Source: an uncultured Ruegeria sp.
GTDB lineage: Bacteria > Pseudomonadota > Alphaproteobacteria > Rhodobacterales > Rhodobacteraceae
Length of the DNA stretch: 64,000 nucleotides
Direction of reading: 5' to 3'
Assembly (NCBI RefSeq): GCF_947497005.1
Contig: NZ_CANMFF010000011.1
Location: 120,707 to 184,706 of the forward strand
The notes below the pieces were generated by a model that worked only from the letters and a program-made list of their open reading frames with translations, had not been told where the DNA came from and did no database searches. This document shows positions 28,275 to 37,088 of the stretch, piece by piece (the stretch's first letter is position 1; each line of letters begins with the position of its first letter). A program made the position numbers and the translations under genes.

Positions 28275-29195
28275 ATGACTACGCTCGTATTTGGCCACAA
28301 ATCCCCCGACACCGACTCTACAGGTTCGCCGATCCTGTGGTCCTGGTACCTGAACGAAGTCAAAGGTGAGCAGACCGAGCCCGTTTTGCTGGGAGAGCCC
28401 AACACCGAAGCGACGTTCATGCTGGAAAACTGGGATCTTCCCAAGCCGCGTATCATCGACGATCTGGCCGCAGACACTCCGGTGGTTATCGTCGACACCA
28501 ACAACCCGGCTGAATTGCCCGCCAATATCAACGATGCGAATATTCTTGCGATCATCGACCACCATAAGCTGGTCGGTGGTCTGGAAACCAAAGGTCCGAT
28601 CGACATCACCGTGCGGCCGCTGGCCTGCACCGCAACCATCATGGTCGACCTGATGGGTGAAGATTCCGCCAAAATGCCCGATGCGATCAAGGGCGCTGCC
28701 CTGACCTGCATCCTGTCGGACACTCTGGAATTCCGCTCGCCCACAACAACCGCTCATGACCGTGCAGTGGCAGAACGGCTGGCGGCTGAGCTGGAGCTGG
28801 ATATCTCGGCCTATGCCGCAGACATGTTTGCGGCGAAATCGGATGTCTCGTCCTTCTCGGACGCCGAGCTGATCCGCATGGACAGCAAGGAATACGAGGT
28901 TGACGGCACCAAGTTCCGTGTCTCGGTTCTGGAGACCACGGCCCCCGACGTTGTGCTGGACCGCAAGGCCAGCCTGGCGGAGTCGATGGGGGATGTCGCC
29001 AAGGAAGACGGCGTTGATCAGGTTCTGCTGTTCGTGGTCGACATCCTGAACGAGGAGGCCACGCTGCTGGTGCCCAACGATCTGGTCAAAGGTGTTGCAG
29101 AAAAGAGCTTTGGCGCGGCCGTCGACGGTGACACCGTTGTTCTGCCGGGCATCATGAGCCGGAAAAAGCAGATCATTCCGAACCTGAAGGTTTGA
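28275..29195 (+). CDS. ppaC: Manganese-dependent inorganic pyrophosphatase
   Basis: Hydrolyses pyrophosphate in the cytoplasm. The 306-residue DHH-family protein has the metal motifs FGHKSPDTDSTGSPI (HxxxxDxD), VVIVDTNNP, ILAIIDHHKLVGG (DHH) and DHH-associated C-terminal VVDILNEEATLLV. This is the family II enzyme instead of the S-type Ppa. It is followed by a clear terminator. Confidence 0.96.
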   Translation: MTTLVFGHKSPDTDSTGSPILWSWYLNEVKGEQTEPVLLGEPNTEATFMLENWDLPKPRIIDDLAADTPVVIVDTNNPAELPANINDANILAIIDHHKLVGGLETKGPIDITVRPLACTATIMVDLMGEDSAKMPDAIKGAALTCILSDTLEFRSPTTTAHDRAVAERLAAELELDISAYAADMFAAKSDVSSFSDAELIRMDSKEYEVDGTKFRVSVLETTAPDVVLDRKASLAESMGDVAKEDGVDQVLLFVVDILNEEATLLVPNDLVKGVAEKSFGAAVDGDTVVLPGIMSRKKQIIPNLKV

Positions 29196-29217
29196 TCGCT
29201 TAACCACTTATGCAAAG

Positions 29218-29244
29218 GGCGTCCGTTTCGGGCGCCTTTTTTCT
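29218..29244 (+). terminator. Rho-independent terminator after ppaC
   Basis: GGCGTCCG-TTT-CGGGCGCC stem (one G-U pair) then TTTTTTCTTTTCT, about 22 bp past the stop. Confidence 0.88.
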
Positions 29245-29326
29245 TTTCTACCGGCCATTTGCGGAAACGGCATCGGTTGCTAATCTGGCTTTAGGTGCGA
29301 AGCCTATTCCAGATCAGGCACAGACA

Positions 29327-30403
29327 ATGGTCGTTCGAAAACTTAGCACTACCCGGGGCATCCTTCTTTTTGAAGGCACCGACAAGGCTGCGTATTGGCG
29401 ACGCTTTGCAATGTTGCTGACGCTGTCGGTCGTGATTGCCACCATGGGATTGCTGCGCAATTCCGGCGCAGTTGTCATCGCGGCCATGCTTGTGGCACCG
29501 CTTATGACCCCGATTCTTGGGGTCGCTGCCGCGATGGTTATGGGATGGCTGAAACGCGCAGTGACTCTGGCGCTCACGGTTTGCCTGGCAGCTATTGCCT
29601 GCGTTCTGATGGCCTGGCTTCTGGTCTATGTCGCTGACGTCCCGCGTGGCATACTGATCCCGGATCAGGTCCTTGCGCGCACCGATCCCGGCACAGAAGA
29701 CCTGATCGTCGCGCTCGCCGCCGGGGTTGCCGGGGCCTATGTTCAGATCAACAAGTCCGAGCTGAGCCTTCTGCCCGGCGCGGCAATTGGCGTGTCGCTG
29801 GTTCCGCCTCTCTCGGCTTCGGGCATTCTGCTGTATTTTGATGAACCTGCCGAGGCCTATGAGGCAGGGCTGCTTTTCGCAACCAACCTGGGTGCGATCA
29901 TTCTGTCAGCCTGCGCGGTCTATCTGGTTTATGCTGCACGGTCAGTGATCTTCAGCAAAGGCAAGCGCAAGCTGAACTTTACGGCAAGCGTGTTTGTTGC
30001 AATCGCATTTTTGGTCATCGTCGTTCTGCAACTCGGGAACTCCACCTATAACCGGTATTTGGAGACGCGGACCGAAGCCCAGTTGGCGGATGCCATTCGG
30101 GAATGGGCCGATCCGGTTTCCGTGGAAATCATCCGCATCGACGTCAACGCCCAACGCAAGCGGGCCGAGGTCTGGCTAATCGTAGACCTGCCAGCGGAAG
30201 CACAGTTCAAAGTCTCGTCTGTGGCAGGTCTGTTGCCAGAGAAGTTGCGTGAAGCGCCTCTGGTCGAGGTGTTACAGGGGGAACTCGGACCCGGTTATAT
30301 GGCGATCATCCGGTATCAGACCCGAATTGGGGCGCAGATCATTCTAGGAACAGAAAACGTTCAGCAGGCCCCGGATGTTTCGGATATTACCGAAGACGAG
30401 TAA
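29327..30403 (+). CDS. DUF389 family membrane protein
   Basis: 358 residues. After a short cytoplasmic part come LRNSGAVVIAAMLVAPLMTPILGVAAAMVMG, PGAAIGVSLVPPLSASGILL and LLFATNLGAIILSACAVYLVYAA, the glycine/proline-rich helices of the DUF389 (TIGR00341-like) family, followed by a soluble C-terminal domain of about 130 residues. The function is unproven. The track start at 29210 overlaps the terminator of ppaC; the ATG at 29327 (MVVRKLSTTRG) is a better start. Confidence 0.85.
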   Translation: MVVRKLSTTRGILLFEGTDKAAYWRRFAMLLTLSVVIATMGLLRNSGAVVIAAMLVAPLMTPILGVAAAMVMGWLKRAVTLALTVCLAAIACVLMAWLLVYVADVPRGILIPDQVLARTDPGTEDLIVALAAGVAGAYVQINKSELSLLPGAAIGVSLVPPLSASGILLYFDEPAEAYEAGLLFATNLGAIILSACAVYLVYAARSVIFSKGKRKLNFTASVFVAIAFLVIVVLQLGNSTYNRYLETRTEAQLADAIREWADPVSVEIIRIDVNAQRKRAEVWLIVDLPAEAQFKVSSVAGLLPEKLREAPLVEVLQGELGPGYMAIIRYQTRIGAQIILGTENVQQAPDVSDITEDE

Positions 30404-30505
30404 CGGATTCACCAAATCCTTAGCGCAAACGGGAATGCGGGATGGTGTTCGCGCCCAAGCTTTGCCATAGCTGTCGCAAGCGCGATATCAGACCCAGAGG
30501 CCCCC

Positions 30506-31381
30506 ATGACCCAGATCGTTTCCTCGCTTGCCGAGATTTCCGACCGCTACAAGGCGTTGTTTGTCGACCTTTGGGGCTGTGTTCACAACGGCATTACGGC
30601 CTACCCCGAAGCCGTCGCTGCCTTGCAGTCCTATCGCGCGAACGGTGGACTGGTCGTGCTGGTCACGAACTCTCCGAAACCCCGCGCAGGTGTGGCAGAG
30701 CAGTTGGGGCAGTTCAACGTCCCCGCCGATGCATATGACACCATCGCCACAAGCGGGGATTCCGCGCGGTCGGCGATGTTCCGGGGCGCCGTCGGGCACA
30801 AGGTTTACTTCATGGGAGAATGGCAGCGCGACGCGGGCTTTTTCGAGCCGTTGAAACTGCTGCATCACCCGATCCACATCGAGCGTGTGCCTTTGAAGAA
30901 GGCCGAAGGCATTGTCTGCTGTGGTCCGTTCGACACGATGGCCGACCCGGATGTGAACCGGCCCGATTTCCTGTATGCCAAGCAGATGGGCATGAAACTG
31001 CTCTGTGCCAATCCTGATATCGTGGTCGACCGGGGCGAAGTGCGGGAATGGTGCGCTGGCGCCTTGGCCAGGCTTTATACCGAAATGGGCGGAGAGAGCC
31101 TGTATTTCGGTAAACCACATCCGCCGATCTATGATTTGGCCCGCCTGAGGTTGCAGGAATTGGGTAATGATATTCCCGATGGCGACATTCTGGTGATCGG
31201 TGACGGTCCTCATACGGACATTCTGGGCGGCATGGGAGAGGGTATTGATTCTCTGTTCATCTCAGGCGGACTGGCCGCGGCCGAGACAAAAACGTCGCAT
31301 CATCCGCACCATGAATCCCTAACCGCCTATATCGAAAGGGAAAAGATTAATCCGACCTATACAATTGGTCGCTTGCGATAG
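30506..31381 (+). CDS. HAD-superfamily hydrolase (TIGR01459/NagD-like)
   Basis: 291 residues. LFVDLWGCVHNGITAYPEAVAAL is the motif I region (with the variant DLWG instead of DxDG), LVVLVTNSPKP gives motif II, LYFGKPHPPIYDLA the lysine and ILVIGDGPHTDILGG motif IV. These fit the TIGR01459 HAD-IIA proteins found in alphaproteobacteria. The tryptophan in motif I leaves the acid/base aspartate absent, as usual in this subfamily. Substrate unknown. Monocistronic with 102 bp before the MaoC gene. Confidence 0.85.
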   Translation: MTQIVSSLAEISDRYKALFVDLWGCVHNGITAYPEAVAALQSYRANGGLVVLVTNSPKPRAGVAEQLGQFNVPADAYDTIATSGDSARSAMFRGAVGHKVYFMGEWQRDAGFFEPLKLLHHPIHIERVPLKKAEGIVCCGPFDTMADPDVNRPDFLYAKQMGMKLLCANPDIVVDRGEVREWCAGALARLYTEMGGESLYFGKPHPPIYDLARLRLQELGNDIPDGDILVIGDGPHTDILGGMGEGIDSLFISGGLAAAETKTSHHPHHESLTAYIEREKINPTYTIGRLR

Positions 31382-31482
31382 TCAGAAAAGACTTGATTTT
31401 CTGCATCTGCGAAGTAATAAAGTTGCCAACCTTGGCCAAATGATGGTTTTTTCTTTCACGGCCGATTTCGAGTGAGGGCAAC

Positions 31483-31926
31483 ATGTTGGACAATCTTCCA
31501 CGCGGAACGATCTGTATCGAAGACATCGAAATGGGCATGTCCCGCCACCTGCGCAAAGTGGTTACGGATGAGGACATCGAGATGTTCGCGCAGATCTCGA
31601 CCGACCGGAATCCGGTGCATCTGGATGACGACTATGCCCGCGATACGATCTTCGAAGGCCGTATTGCCCACGGGATGCTGACAGCCGGTCTGATTTCGGC
31701 TGTGATCGGTGAACAACTGCCCGGCCATGGCACGGTTTACATGGGCCAGTCCCTGAAATTCCTGGCCCCCGTGCGCCCGGGAGACATGGTTTATGCCGAG
31801 GTGAAAGTGGTCGACATCGACTTTTCCAGGCGCCGCGTTAAGCTGGACTGCCACTGCTCGGTCGAAGGCAAGAAGGTTCTGATTGGTGAAGCTATGGTGC
31901 TAGCCCCGTCGCGCAAGTTCGACTGA
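31483..31926 (+). CDS. MaoC-like (R)-enoyl-CoA hydratase
   Basis: 147 residues with hot-dog hydratase signature ISTDRNPVHLDDDYA...GRIAHGMLTAGLISAVIG, i.e. the Asp-His dyad, and the C-terminal KVVDIDFSRRRVKLDCHCS. Such proteins (PhaJ-type) hydrate trans-enoyl-CoA to (R)-3-hydroxyacyl-CoA, feeding polyhydroxyalkanoate or acting in fatty-acid breakdown. The specificity is not shown. A hairpin terminator follows. Confidence 0.88.
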   Translation: MLDNLPRGTICIEDIEMGMSRHLRKVVTDEDIEMFAQISTDRNPVHLDDDYARDTIFEGRIAHGMLTAGLISAVIGEQLPGHGTVYMGQSLKFLAPVRPGDMVYAEVKVVDIDFSRRRVKLDCHCSVEGKKVLIGEAMVLAPSRKFD

Positions 31927-31946
31927 TTGGCAAACCAACCCATGTA

Positions 31947-31977
31947 AAAGGCGCCCAACCGGCGCCTTTCTTCTTTT
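31947..31977. terminator. Bidirectional terminator between MaoC and metF genes
   Basis: AAAGGCGCC-CAACC-GGCGCCTTT then CTTCTTTT. The nine-pair stem is symmetric, so besides the MaoC gene it may also stop transcripts arriving from metF on the minus strand, where the tail is CTTTTAC. Confidence 0.82.
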
Positions 31978-32002
31978 AGACACTGGTTTTTGCGTGAAGC
32001 CG

Positions 32003-32992
32003 TCAGGAAGGGCGGGCGCGTTTACGTCCTTTCAACGCGCCGGATTCCAGAATGATATCTGAAACCACATGTTCGCGCCTGTAAGCCATCACATGGACCC
32101 CGGAAACTCCGGCGATGTCCCGGATCTGCTGGATCAGTTCGATACAGATCTTCTTGCCCTCTTCAGCAGGCTTTTCGACCTTCTCCATCCGCTCGATAAC
32201 CGGATCCGGGATATGAATGCCGGGCACATTGGAGCGCATCCAACGCGCCGCGCGCGCCGAAGCGATCGGACCCACACCCGCGATGATGAACACTTTCTTG
32301 TCCAGACCGGCATCCCGCACTCGCGCCATGAATTTCTCAAAGAGCGGGATATCGTAGATGTAATTGGTCTGAATATATTCGGCCCCGGCCTCGACCTTTT
32401 TTGCCAGCCGATCCGGACGCCAGTCGTAAGGTGGTATGCAGGGGTTTTCCGCCGCCCCCAAGAACAGTTGCGGTGGGCGCGTGATCTTACGACCCGAGAG
32501 GAACTTTCCCTGATCGCGCATCGTTCGGATCGTACGCAGCAAGGTCAGGGAATCGAAGTCAAACACCGGTTTCGCGCCCGGCTGATCCCCGACGCCCACA
32601 CCATCGCCGGTCAAGCAGAGCACGTTGCTCACGCCCAGCGCCGCAGCCCCCAGAACATCGCCCTGAATTGCGATCCGGTTCCGGTCTCGGCAAGAAATCT
32701 GGTAGACCGGGGAATACCCAGCGCGCGTCAACAAGGCACAGATTCCGATAGAGGACATATGGCAATTGGCGCCCGAAGCATCGGTTGCATTGATCGCATC
32801 CGCCACTTCGCCCAGCGGCTGCGCAGCTTGGAAAACATCCTCGGGATCAGCGCTGTCGGGTGGGTTCAGTTCGGCGGTCACAGCGAAACGACCCGAGCGC
32901 AACACCCTCTCTAATCGACTGTGCGACACATATCCTTCAGGAACTGGAACATAGCCTATCGGCTCTACTTCGCTGCGATGGGCGTCACTCAT
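32003..32992 (-). CDS. metF: Methylenetetrahydrofolate reductase (MetF-like)
   Basis: 329 residues, TIM barrel. VTAELNPPDSADPEDVFQAA has the catalytic glutamate, GANCHMSSIGICALLTRAGYSPVYQISCRDRNRIAIQGDVLGAAALGVSNVLCLTGDG is the folate-binding core, and AEYIQTNYIYDIPLFEKFM and IIAGVGPIASARAARWM complete the fold. It reduces 5,10-methylene-THF to methyl-THF. The partner metV is upstream with an ATGA overlap, so this is the MetV-MetF type enzyme and not the single-protein form of enterobacteria. Confidence 0.92.
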   Translation of the reverse strand: MSDAHRSEVEPIGYVPVPEGYVSHSRLERVLRSGRFAVTAELNPPDSADPEDVFQAAQPLGEVADAINATDASGANCHMSSIGICALLTRAGYSPVYQISCRDRNRIAIQGDVLGAAALGVSNVLCLTGDGVGVGDQPGAKPVFDFDSLTLLRTIRTMRDQGKFLSGRKITRPPQLFLGAAENPCIPPYDWRPDRLAKKVEAGAEYIQTNYIYDIPLFEKFMARVRDAGLDKKVFIIAGVGPIASARAARWMRSNVPGIHIPDPVIERMEKVEKPAEEGKKICIELIQQIRDIAGVSGVHVMAYRREHVVSDIILESGALKGRKRARPS

Positions 32993-33570
32993 TTCTTCAG
33001 CTCCTGATTCACCGCGTTGGGCGGTTCAGCGGCCAGCGGGGCCGCCGAGGGTTCATTCTCGCGCGCCTCCGGGAAGGCCTGCGCCAGAGTTTCGCGTGCT
33101 GCGTCCATGGCGTCGCGTTCCTGCGCTGCAATCTCGCGGCTGACCCGCAACCATGATGACGATCCCTTCAACGTGTGTTCCACCGGCGGAAGAACTTCTT
33201 TTATTTTGTCGCCCCCGTGCCGCATACGGCTGGCTCCGTCCCAGGCCAGAGCCCAGACACATTTCATATCGGGCTTCACCTCGCAGAACTCACCGGGGCG
33301 TACGCCGCCGCATGGGCCGTTGCGCAATTGCTTTGGGCAGTTCATCGGGCAGGACATGCCGGTTGATGACAACACGCATTGCCCGCACATCTTGCAGTCA
33401 AACAACAGGGTTTTTACGCCCTTTTCGACCAGCGCGATGGGGCGTTCGACGCGGTTGTATCCGATTTTGGCAAAGAGCGGGTCCATCGCGACCATGCCGC
33501 GTTCGACGTATTTGTAGATCCACTCGAATGTGCGGGCATGGCGAATCGCGAACAGTCGCAATCGATACAT
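32989..33570 (-). CDS. MetV-like partner of MetF (MTHFR C-terminal, Cys-rich)
   Basis: 193 residues with the cysteine cluster LFDCKMCGQCVLSSTGMSC and PMNCPKQLRNGPCGGVRP, followed by CEVKPDMKCVWALAWDG. Zinc or an Fe-S cluster is likely bound by the CxxCxxC pattern. In acetogens MetV forms a complex with MetF; here a stable MetVF dimer is inferred from the overlapping genes. The C-terminal 60 residues are low-complexity. Start at ATG 33570, with AGGAGG nine bases upstream, not at the track start 33615. Confidence 0.85.
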   Translation of the reverse strand: MYRLRLFAIRHARTFEWIYKYVERGMVAMDPLFAKIGYNRVERPIALVEKGVKTLLFDCKMCGQCVLSSTGMSCPMNCPKQLRNGPCGGVRPGEFCEVKPDMKCVWALAWDGASRMRHGGDKIKEVLPPVEHTLKGSSSWLRVSREIAAQERDAMDAARETLAQAFPEARENEPSAAPLAAEPPNAVNQELKK

Positions 33571-33831
33571 GGGTCTGCCTCCTGTGCTGGGTTCATGTGA
33601 ACCTGGCCGGGCCATAATCCGGTTCGCGGCATGTTCCGGGGACCGGATGTTCAGTCTACACTCAGGTTTTTTTTTGAATCAAGCAGTTGGCCGAATGCCG
33701 CGCGACAATCAGGGGATGGTCGCGTGTGTTTTTAGGTTTGATGATTGGTTTTGGGCTGTTTCGTCAGGGTGCGGTCATTGAATTCAAACTGCTGCTTGAA
33801 CAAATCGCAACGCAACGCTACGCAATCGCCT

Positions 33832-34764
33832 ATGCACATCATCCGGGATTTCCAGTTTGTCGAGCCAGAAGATCGCGGCGCCAGCGTGGCGATCGGGAAT
33901 TTTGACGGCGTCCATGTGGGTCACCAGTCGGTGATTGAACTGGCGCTAAACGCCGCCCCCGAAGCGCCGCTGGGTGTCATGACCTTTGAACCCCATCCGC
34001 GTGAGTATTTTGCACCTGACTCTCCTCCGTTTCGTCTGATGCGGGGCAATGCGCGGGCGCACCGGCTTGAGAAGCTGGGTGTAAAGAAGCTGTATGAGCT
34101 GCCGTTCAACGCGGCGCTGGCGGGTCTGTCGCCAGAGGAGTTCGCGCGTATTGTCATCTGTGACGGGCTGGGCCTGTCTCATGTGGTTGTGGGGGCCGAT
34201 TTCTGCTTTGGTAAGGGCCGCAGCGGTACCGCCGACGATCTGGTAAGGTTCGGACAAGAGATGGGATTTGGCGTGACGATAGCCCCTTTGATGGAACGGT
34301 CTGAGAACGTGGTGTCGTCAACCGCCATCCGTACCGCGCTGAGCGAGGGCCGCCCAAGAGACGCAGCCGCGATGCTGGGCCATTGGCACAGGATCGAGGG
34401 CGAAGTGATCGGTGGTGAGCAGCGCGGGCGGGAACTGGGCTTTCCGACCGCAAACATGTCCATCGAAGGGCTGCACCCGCCCAAATTCGGAGTCTACGCC
34501 GTATTGGTCGATGTGCTGGATGGCCCGCATCAGGGCAGCTATCACGGCGCGGCCTCGGTCGGGGTGCGCCCGATGTTTCACGGCGAAGTGCCCAATATCG
34601 AAACCTTCCTTTTCAACTTTTCGGGCGATCTGTACGGAGCAACGCTGTCGGTGGGCCTGATCGATTTTCTGCGCCCTGAAATGACCTTTGACGGGCTGGA
34701 TGGTCTGATCGCGCAGATGAATGCCGATTGCAAAAAAGCTCAAGGCATTCTGGCCGCCCTATGA
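33832..34764 (+). CDS. ribF: Bifunctional riboflavin kinase / FAD synthetase
   Basis: 310 residues. IGNFDGVHVGHQSVIE is the adenylyltransferase P-loop-like site, VVVGADFCFGKGRSGTADDLV follows, and RGRELGFPTANM opens the C-terminal flavokinase domain (HPPKFGVYAVLVDV). The protein makes FMN and FAD. The track ORF extends to 33745; the ATG at 33832 (MHIIRDFQFVEPEDR) is the family start. Its stop overlaps the ycgN start (ATGA). Confidence 0.95.
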   Translation: MHIIRDFQFVEPEDRGASVAIGNFDGVHVGHQSVIELALNAAPEAPLGVMTFEPHPREYFAPDSPPFRLMRGNARAHRLEKLGVKKLYELPFNAALAGLSPEEFARIVICDGLGLSHVVVGADFCFGKGRSGTADDLVRFGQEMGFGVTIAPLMERSENVVSSTAIRTALSEGRPRDAAAMLGHWHRIEGEVIGGEQRGRELGFPTANMSIEGLHPPKFGVYAVLVDVLDGPHQGSYHGAASVGVRPMFHGEVPNIETFLFNFSGDLYGATLSVGLIDFLRPEMTFDGLDGLIAQMNADCKKAQGILAAL

Positions 34765-35234
34765 GCGCTGATCCGATTGAACGCGCAGGCCTGCCTGCCC
34801 GGTTTTGGGAACGCAAACCGCTGCGCAAGATGAACCAGCGCGAGTGGGAGGCTTTGTGCGACGGATGCGGTAAATGCTGCCTGAACAAGCTGGAAGATGA
34901 AGACACGGGCGAAGTCGCCCTGACCTGCGTTGCTTGCCGTCTGCTGGACGATGAAAGCTGCCGCTGCACACAATACGACATCCGGCACCAATTCGTGCCT
35001 GAATGCATCGTCATGACACCCGACAATATCGATGAGCACGCCTATTGGTTGCCACAAACCTGCGCGTATCGGCTGCTTTGGGAAGGCAAGCCGCTTTATG
35101 ACTGGCACCCTTTGATTTCAGGTACACCGGACAGCGTGCACGCGGCAGGTGTATCGGTTCAGGGGCGCACGGTGTCCGAGTTCGAAACCCCCATGGAAGA
35201 GTGGGAAGACTATATCATCGAGGAGCCAAGCTGA
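34761..35234 (+). CDS. YcgN/UPF0260 cysteine-cluster protein
   Basis: 157 residues with CDGCGKCCLNKLEDEDTGEVALTCVACRLLDDESCRCTQY, a cluster of cysteines in the CxxCxxxCC pattern, plus ICHQFVPECIVMTPDN-type context and WLPQTCAYRLL. The family is of unknown function and probably binds zinc or an Fe-S cluster. Start at ATG 34761, overlapping the ribF stop; the stop TGA overlaps the threonine aldolase ATG (TGATG), so the three genes form one operon. Confidence 0.88.
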   Translation: MSADPIERAGLPARFWERKPLRKMNQREWEALCDGCGKCCLNKLEDEDTGEVALTCVACRLLDDESCRCTQYDIRHQFVPECIVMTPDNIDEHAYWLPQTCAYRLLWEGKPLYDWHPLISGTPDSVHAAGVSVQGRTVSEFETPMEEWEDYIIEEPS

Positions 35235-36268
35235 TGTATTTCGCGTCTGACAATTCCGGACCGGTTCACCCACAGGTCATGGCCAAACTGGCCGAGGCCA
35301 ATCGAGGCTATCAGATGGCCTATGGCGCCGACACGATGATGAATGAGGTGCGCGACTGCATCCGCAGCATTTTTGAGGCCCCCGGCGCTGCCGTTTATCT
35401 GGTGGCGACAGGGACGGCGGCAAATTCGCTGGCTCTGGCGACCCTGTCCAACCCCTGGGAAACGATCTTCTGCTCTCCGGTCGCTCATATCCATGAAGAC
35501 GAGTGCAACGCGCCTGAGTTTTACACTGGCGCCAAGCTGACCCTTGTCCCCGGCGGCGACAAGATGACGCCAGAGGCGCTGCGCGGGTCGATCTTTGGCG
35601 AAGAAACGCGCGGGGTGCACGGGCCACAGCGCGGGCCAGTATCGATCACACAAGTGACCGAGCGTGGATCGGTCTATTCGCTGGAGGAATTGCAGGCACT
35701 GTGCGGCGTTGCCAAGGACTATGGCCTGCCCGTCCATCTGGATGGTGCGCGATTCACCAATGCGCTTGTCGCCCTGAATTGTTCCCCGGCTGACATGACC
35801 TGGAAAGCGGGCGTTGATGCGATCAGCTTTGGGGGCACCAAGAACGGATTGATGGGCGTCGAGGCGGTGGTGTTCTTTGACGAAAGCAAAGCCTGGGAGT
35901 TTGAGCTGCGGCGCAAACGCGGGGCGCATCTGTTTTCCAAACATCGCTACCTGTCCGCTCAGATGGCGGCTTATCTTGAGAATGATCTGTGGCTGCAATC
36001 GGCGCGTCAGGCGAATGCAAATTGTGCCCGGCTGGCCGACGGCCTGCGTGCAAATGGGGCCGAGTTCTTGCACGAACCGCAGGCCAATATGATCTTTGCC
36101 GCTTTTTCACGCGCGAAGCACAAACAGCTGCATGAGGCCGGGGCAATCTATCACCTCTGGGGGGACGAGCTGGAAGGTGGCGATGACGGCCAAAGCCTTG
36201 CATGCAGACTGGTCTGCGACTGGTCGATCGGGACAGCCGAGATCGATCAGTTTCTCAGCCTGTTGTAA
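35234..36268 (+). CDS. Low-specificity L-threonine aldolase
   Basis: PLP enzyme splitting L-threonine into glycine and acetaldehyde. The 344-residue protein has SDNSGPVHPQVMAKL, LVATGTAANSLALATL, SPVAHIHEDECNAPE, VHLDGARFTNALVAL and the lysine motif SFGGTKNGLMGVEAVVF, as in threonine aldolase and related beta-eliminating lyases. The start ATG at 35234 overlaps the ycgN stop by one base. It is convergent with the alpha/beta hydrolase gene and overlaps it by 14 bp. Confidence 0.9.
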   Translation: MYFASDNSGPVHPQVMAKLAEANRGYQMAYGADTMMNEVRDCIRSIFEAPGAAVYLVATGTAANSLALATLSNPWETIFCSPVAHIHEDECNAPEFYTGAKLTLVPGGDKMTPEALRGSIFGEETRGVHGPQRGPVSITQVTERGSVYSLEELQALCGVAKDYGLPVHLDGARFTNALVALNCSPADMTWKAGVDAISFGGTKNGLMGVEAVVFFDESKAWEFELRRKRGAHLFSKHRYLSAQMAAYLENDLWLQSARQANANCARLADGLRANGAEFLHEPQANMIFAAFSRAKHKQLHEAGAIYHLWGDELEGGDDGQSLACRLVCDWSIGTAEIDQFLSLL

Positions 36269-37088
36269 CACCCGTCCCGTGGCCAGCTTTCCAAAGCCCC
36301 TGAAGCAGCGTGCTGGTTTCATGGGGGTGCGAAATGGGCAGCATGTGCCCCGCACTTTGAATGACCTCATGGCGTGCGTTCGGCAGACGGCGCTGCAATC
36401 CATCACAGATTGCGGGGATCGTCGGGTGGGTCTTTGATCCGCTCAGCAACAGGGTTGGCATCGATACACGCTTGCATTTTTCGGGGTCAAGCAACCCGAC
36501 CTGGTCATCGTACAGAACGGGATAAGACGCAGGAACAACATGAATCCCGCGCACCATGCCCGCGCGCGTCCGCTCTGGCAGGTCAGGCCATTTTGGGCCG
36601 ATACCGGTGCTCCACATCCGGTTGAACAACCGCGCGGCCAGCGCTTCGTCGCCTGCTTGGAACGCTGCTTCAATCGGTTGTGACTCTCGCAGGTGCTGAT
36701 CGTACAAATCGGGCGCGTCTTGTTTTGCCACGGCAAAGAACACAGGCTCGATCAGGGTCAAGCTTCGAACAAGGTCCGGATGCTCCATGGCCAGTCTGAG
36801 CGCTACGATCGCCCCAAAGGAATGACCAACTATATCCATGGGCTTGGTCAACTCGACCGCTGCCAGCCCTGTCACCGCATCAAAGAAGTCGCTCTGACCG
36901 TCCCAATCCGGACTGCGCCCATGAGACAGCATATCCGGTGCAACAAGGGACGCGCTGCCATCCAATGCCTTGGACAGGTCAGACCACGCGCCGGAATGCG
37001 CAATGGTGCAATGAAGGGCAAGCAAGTTGCGCCCTCCGTCGCCCAATCGTCTGACGAAGACGGATTGCATCTCCGTCGGGGCTGTCAC
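36255..37088 (-). CDS. Alpha/beta hydrolase
   Basis: 277 residues. LLALHCTIAHSGAWSDLSKAL forms the oxyanion region, MDIVGHSFGAIVALRLAMEHP is the nucleophile elbow with the catalytic serine, and IQSAGHMLPISHPHET holds the histidine. A cytosolic hydrolase of unknown substrate. The GTG at 37088 overlaps the stop of the HCCA-isomerase-like gene (GTGA), which favours it over the next ATG at 37070. Overlap of 14 bp with the convergent threonine aldolase gene at its 3' end. Confidence 0.83.
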   Translation of the reverse strand: MTAPTEMQSVFVRRLGDGGRNLLALHCTIAHSGAWSDLSKALDGSASLVAPDMLSHGRSPDWDGQSDFFDAVTGLAAVELTKPMDIVGHSFGAIVALRLAMEHPDLVRSLTLIEPVFFAVAKQDAPDLYDQHLRESQPIEAAFQAGDEALAARLFNRMWSTGIGPKWPDLPERTRAGMVRGIHVVPASYPVLYDDQVGLLDPEKCKRVSMPTLLLSGSKTHPTIPAICDGLQRRLPNARHEVIQSAGHMLPISHPHETSTLLQGLWKAGHGTGVTTG

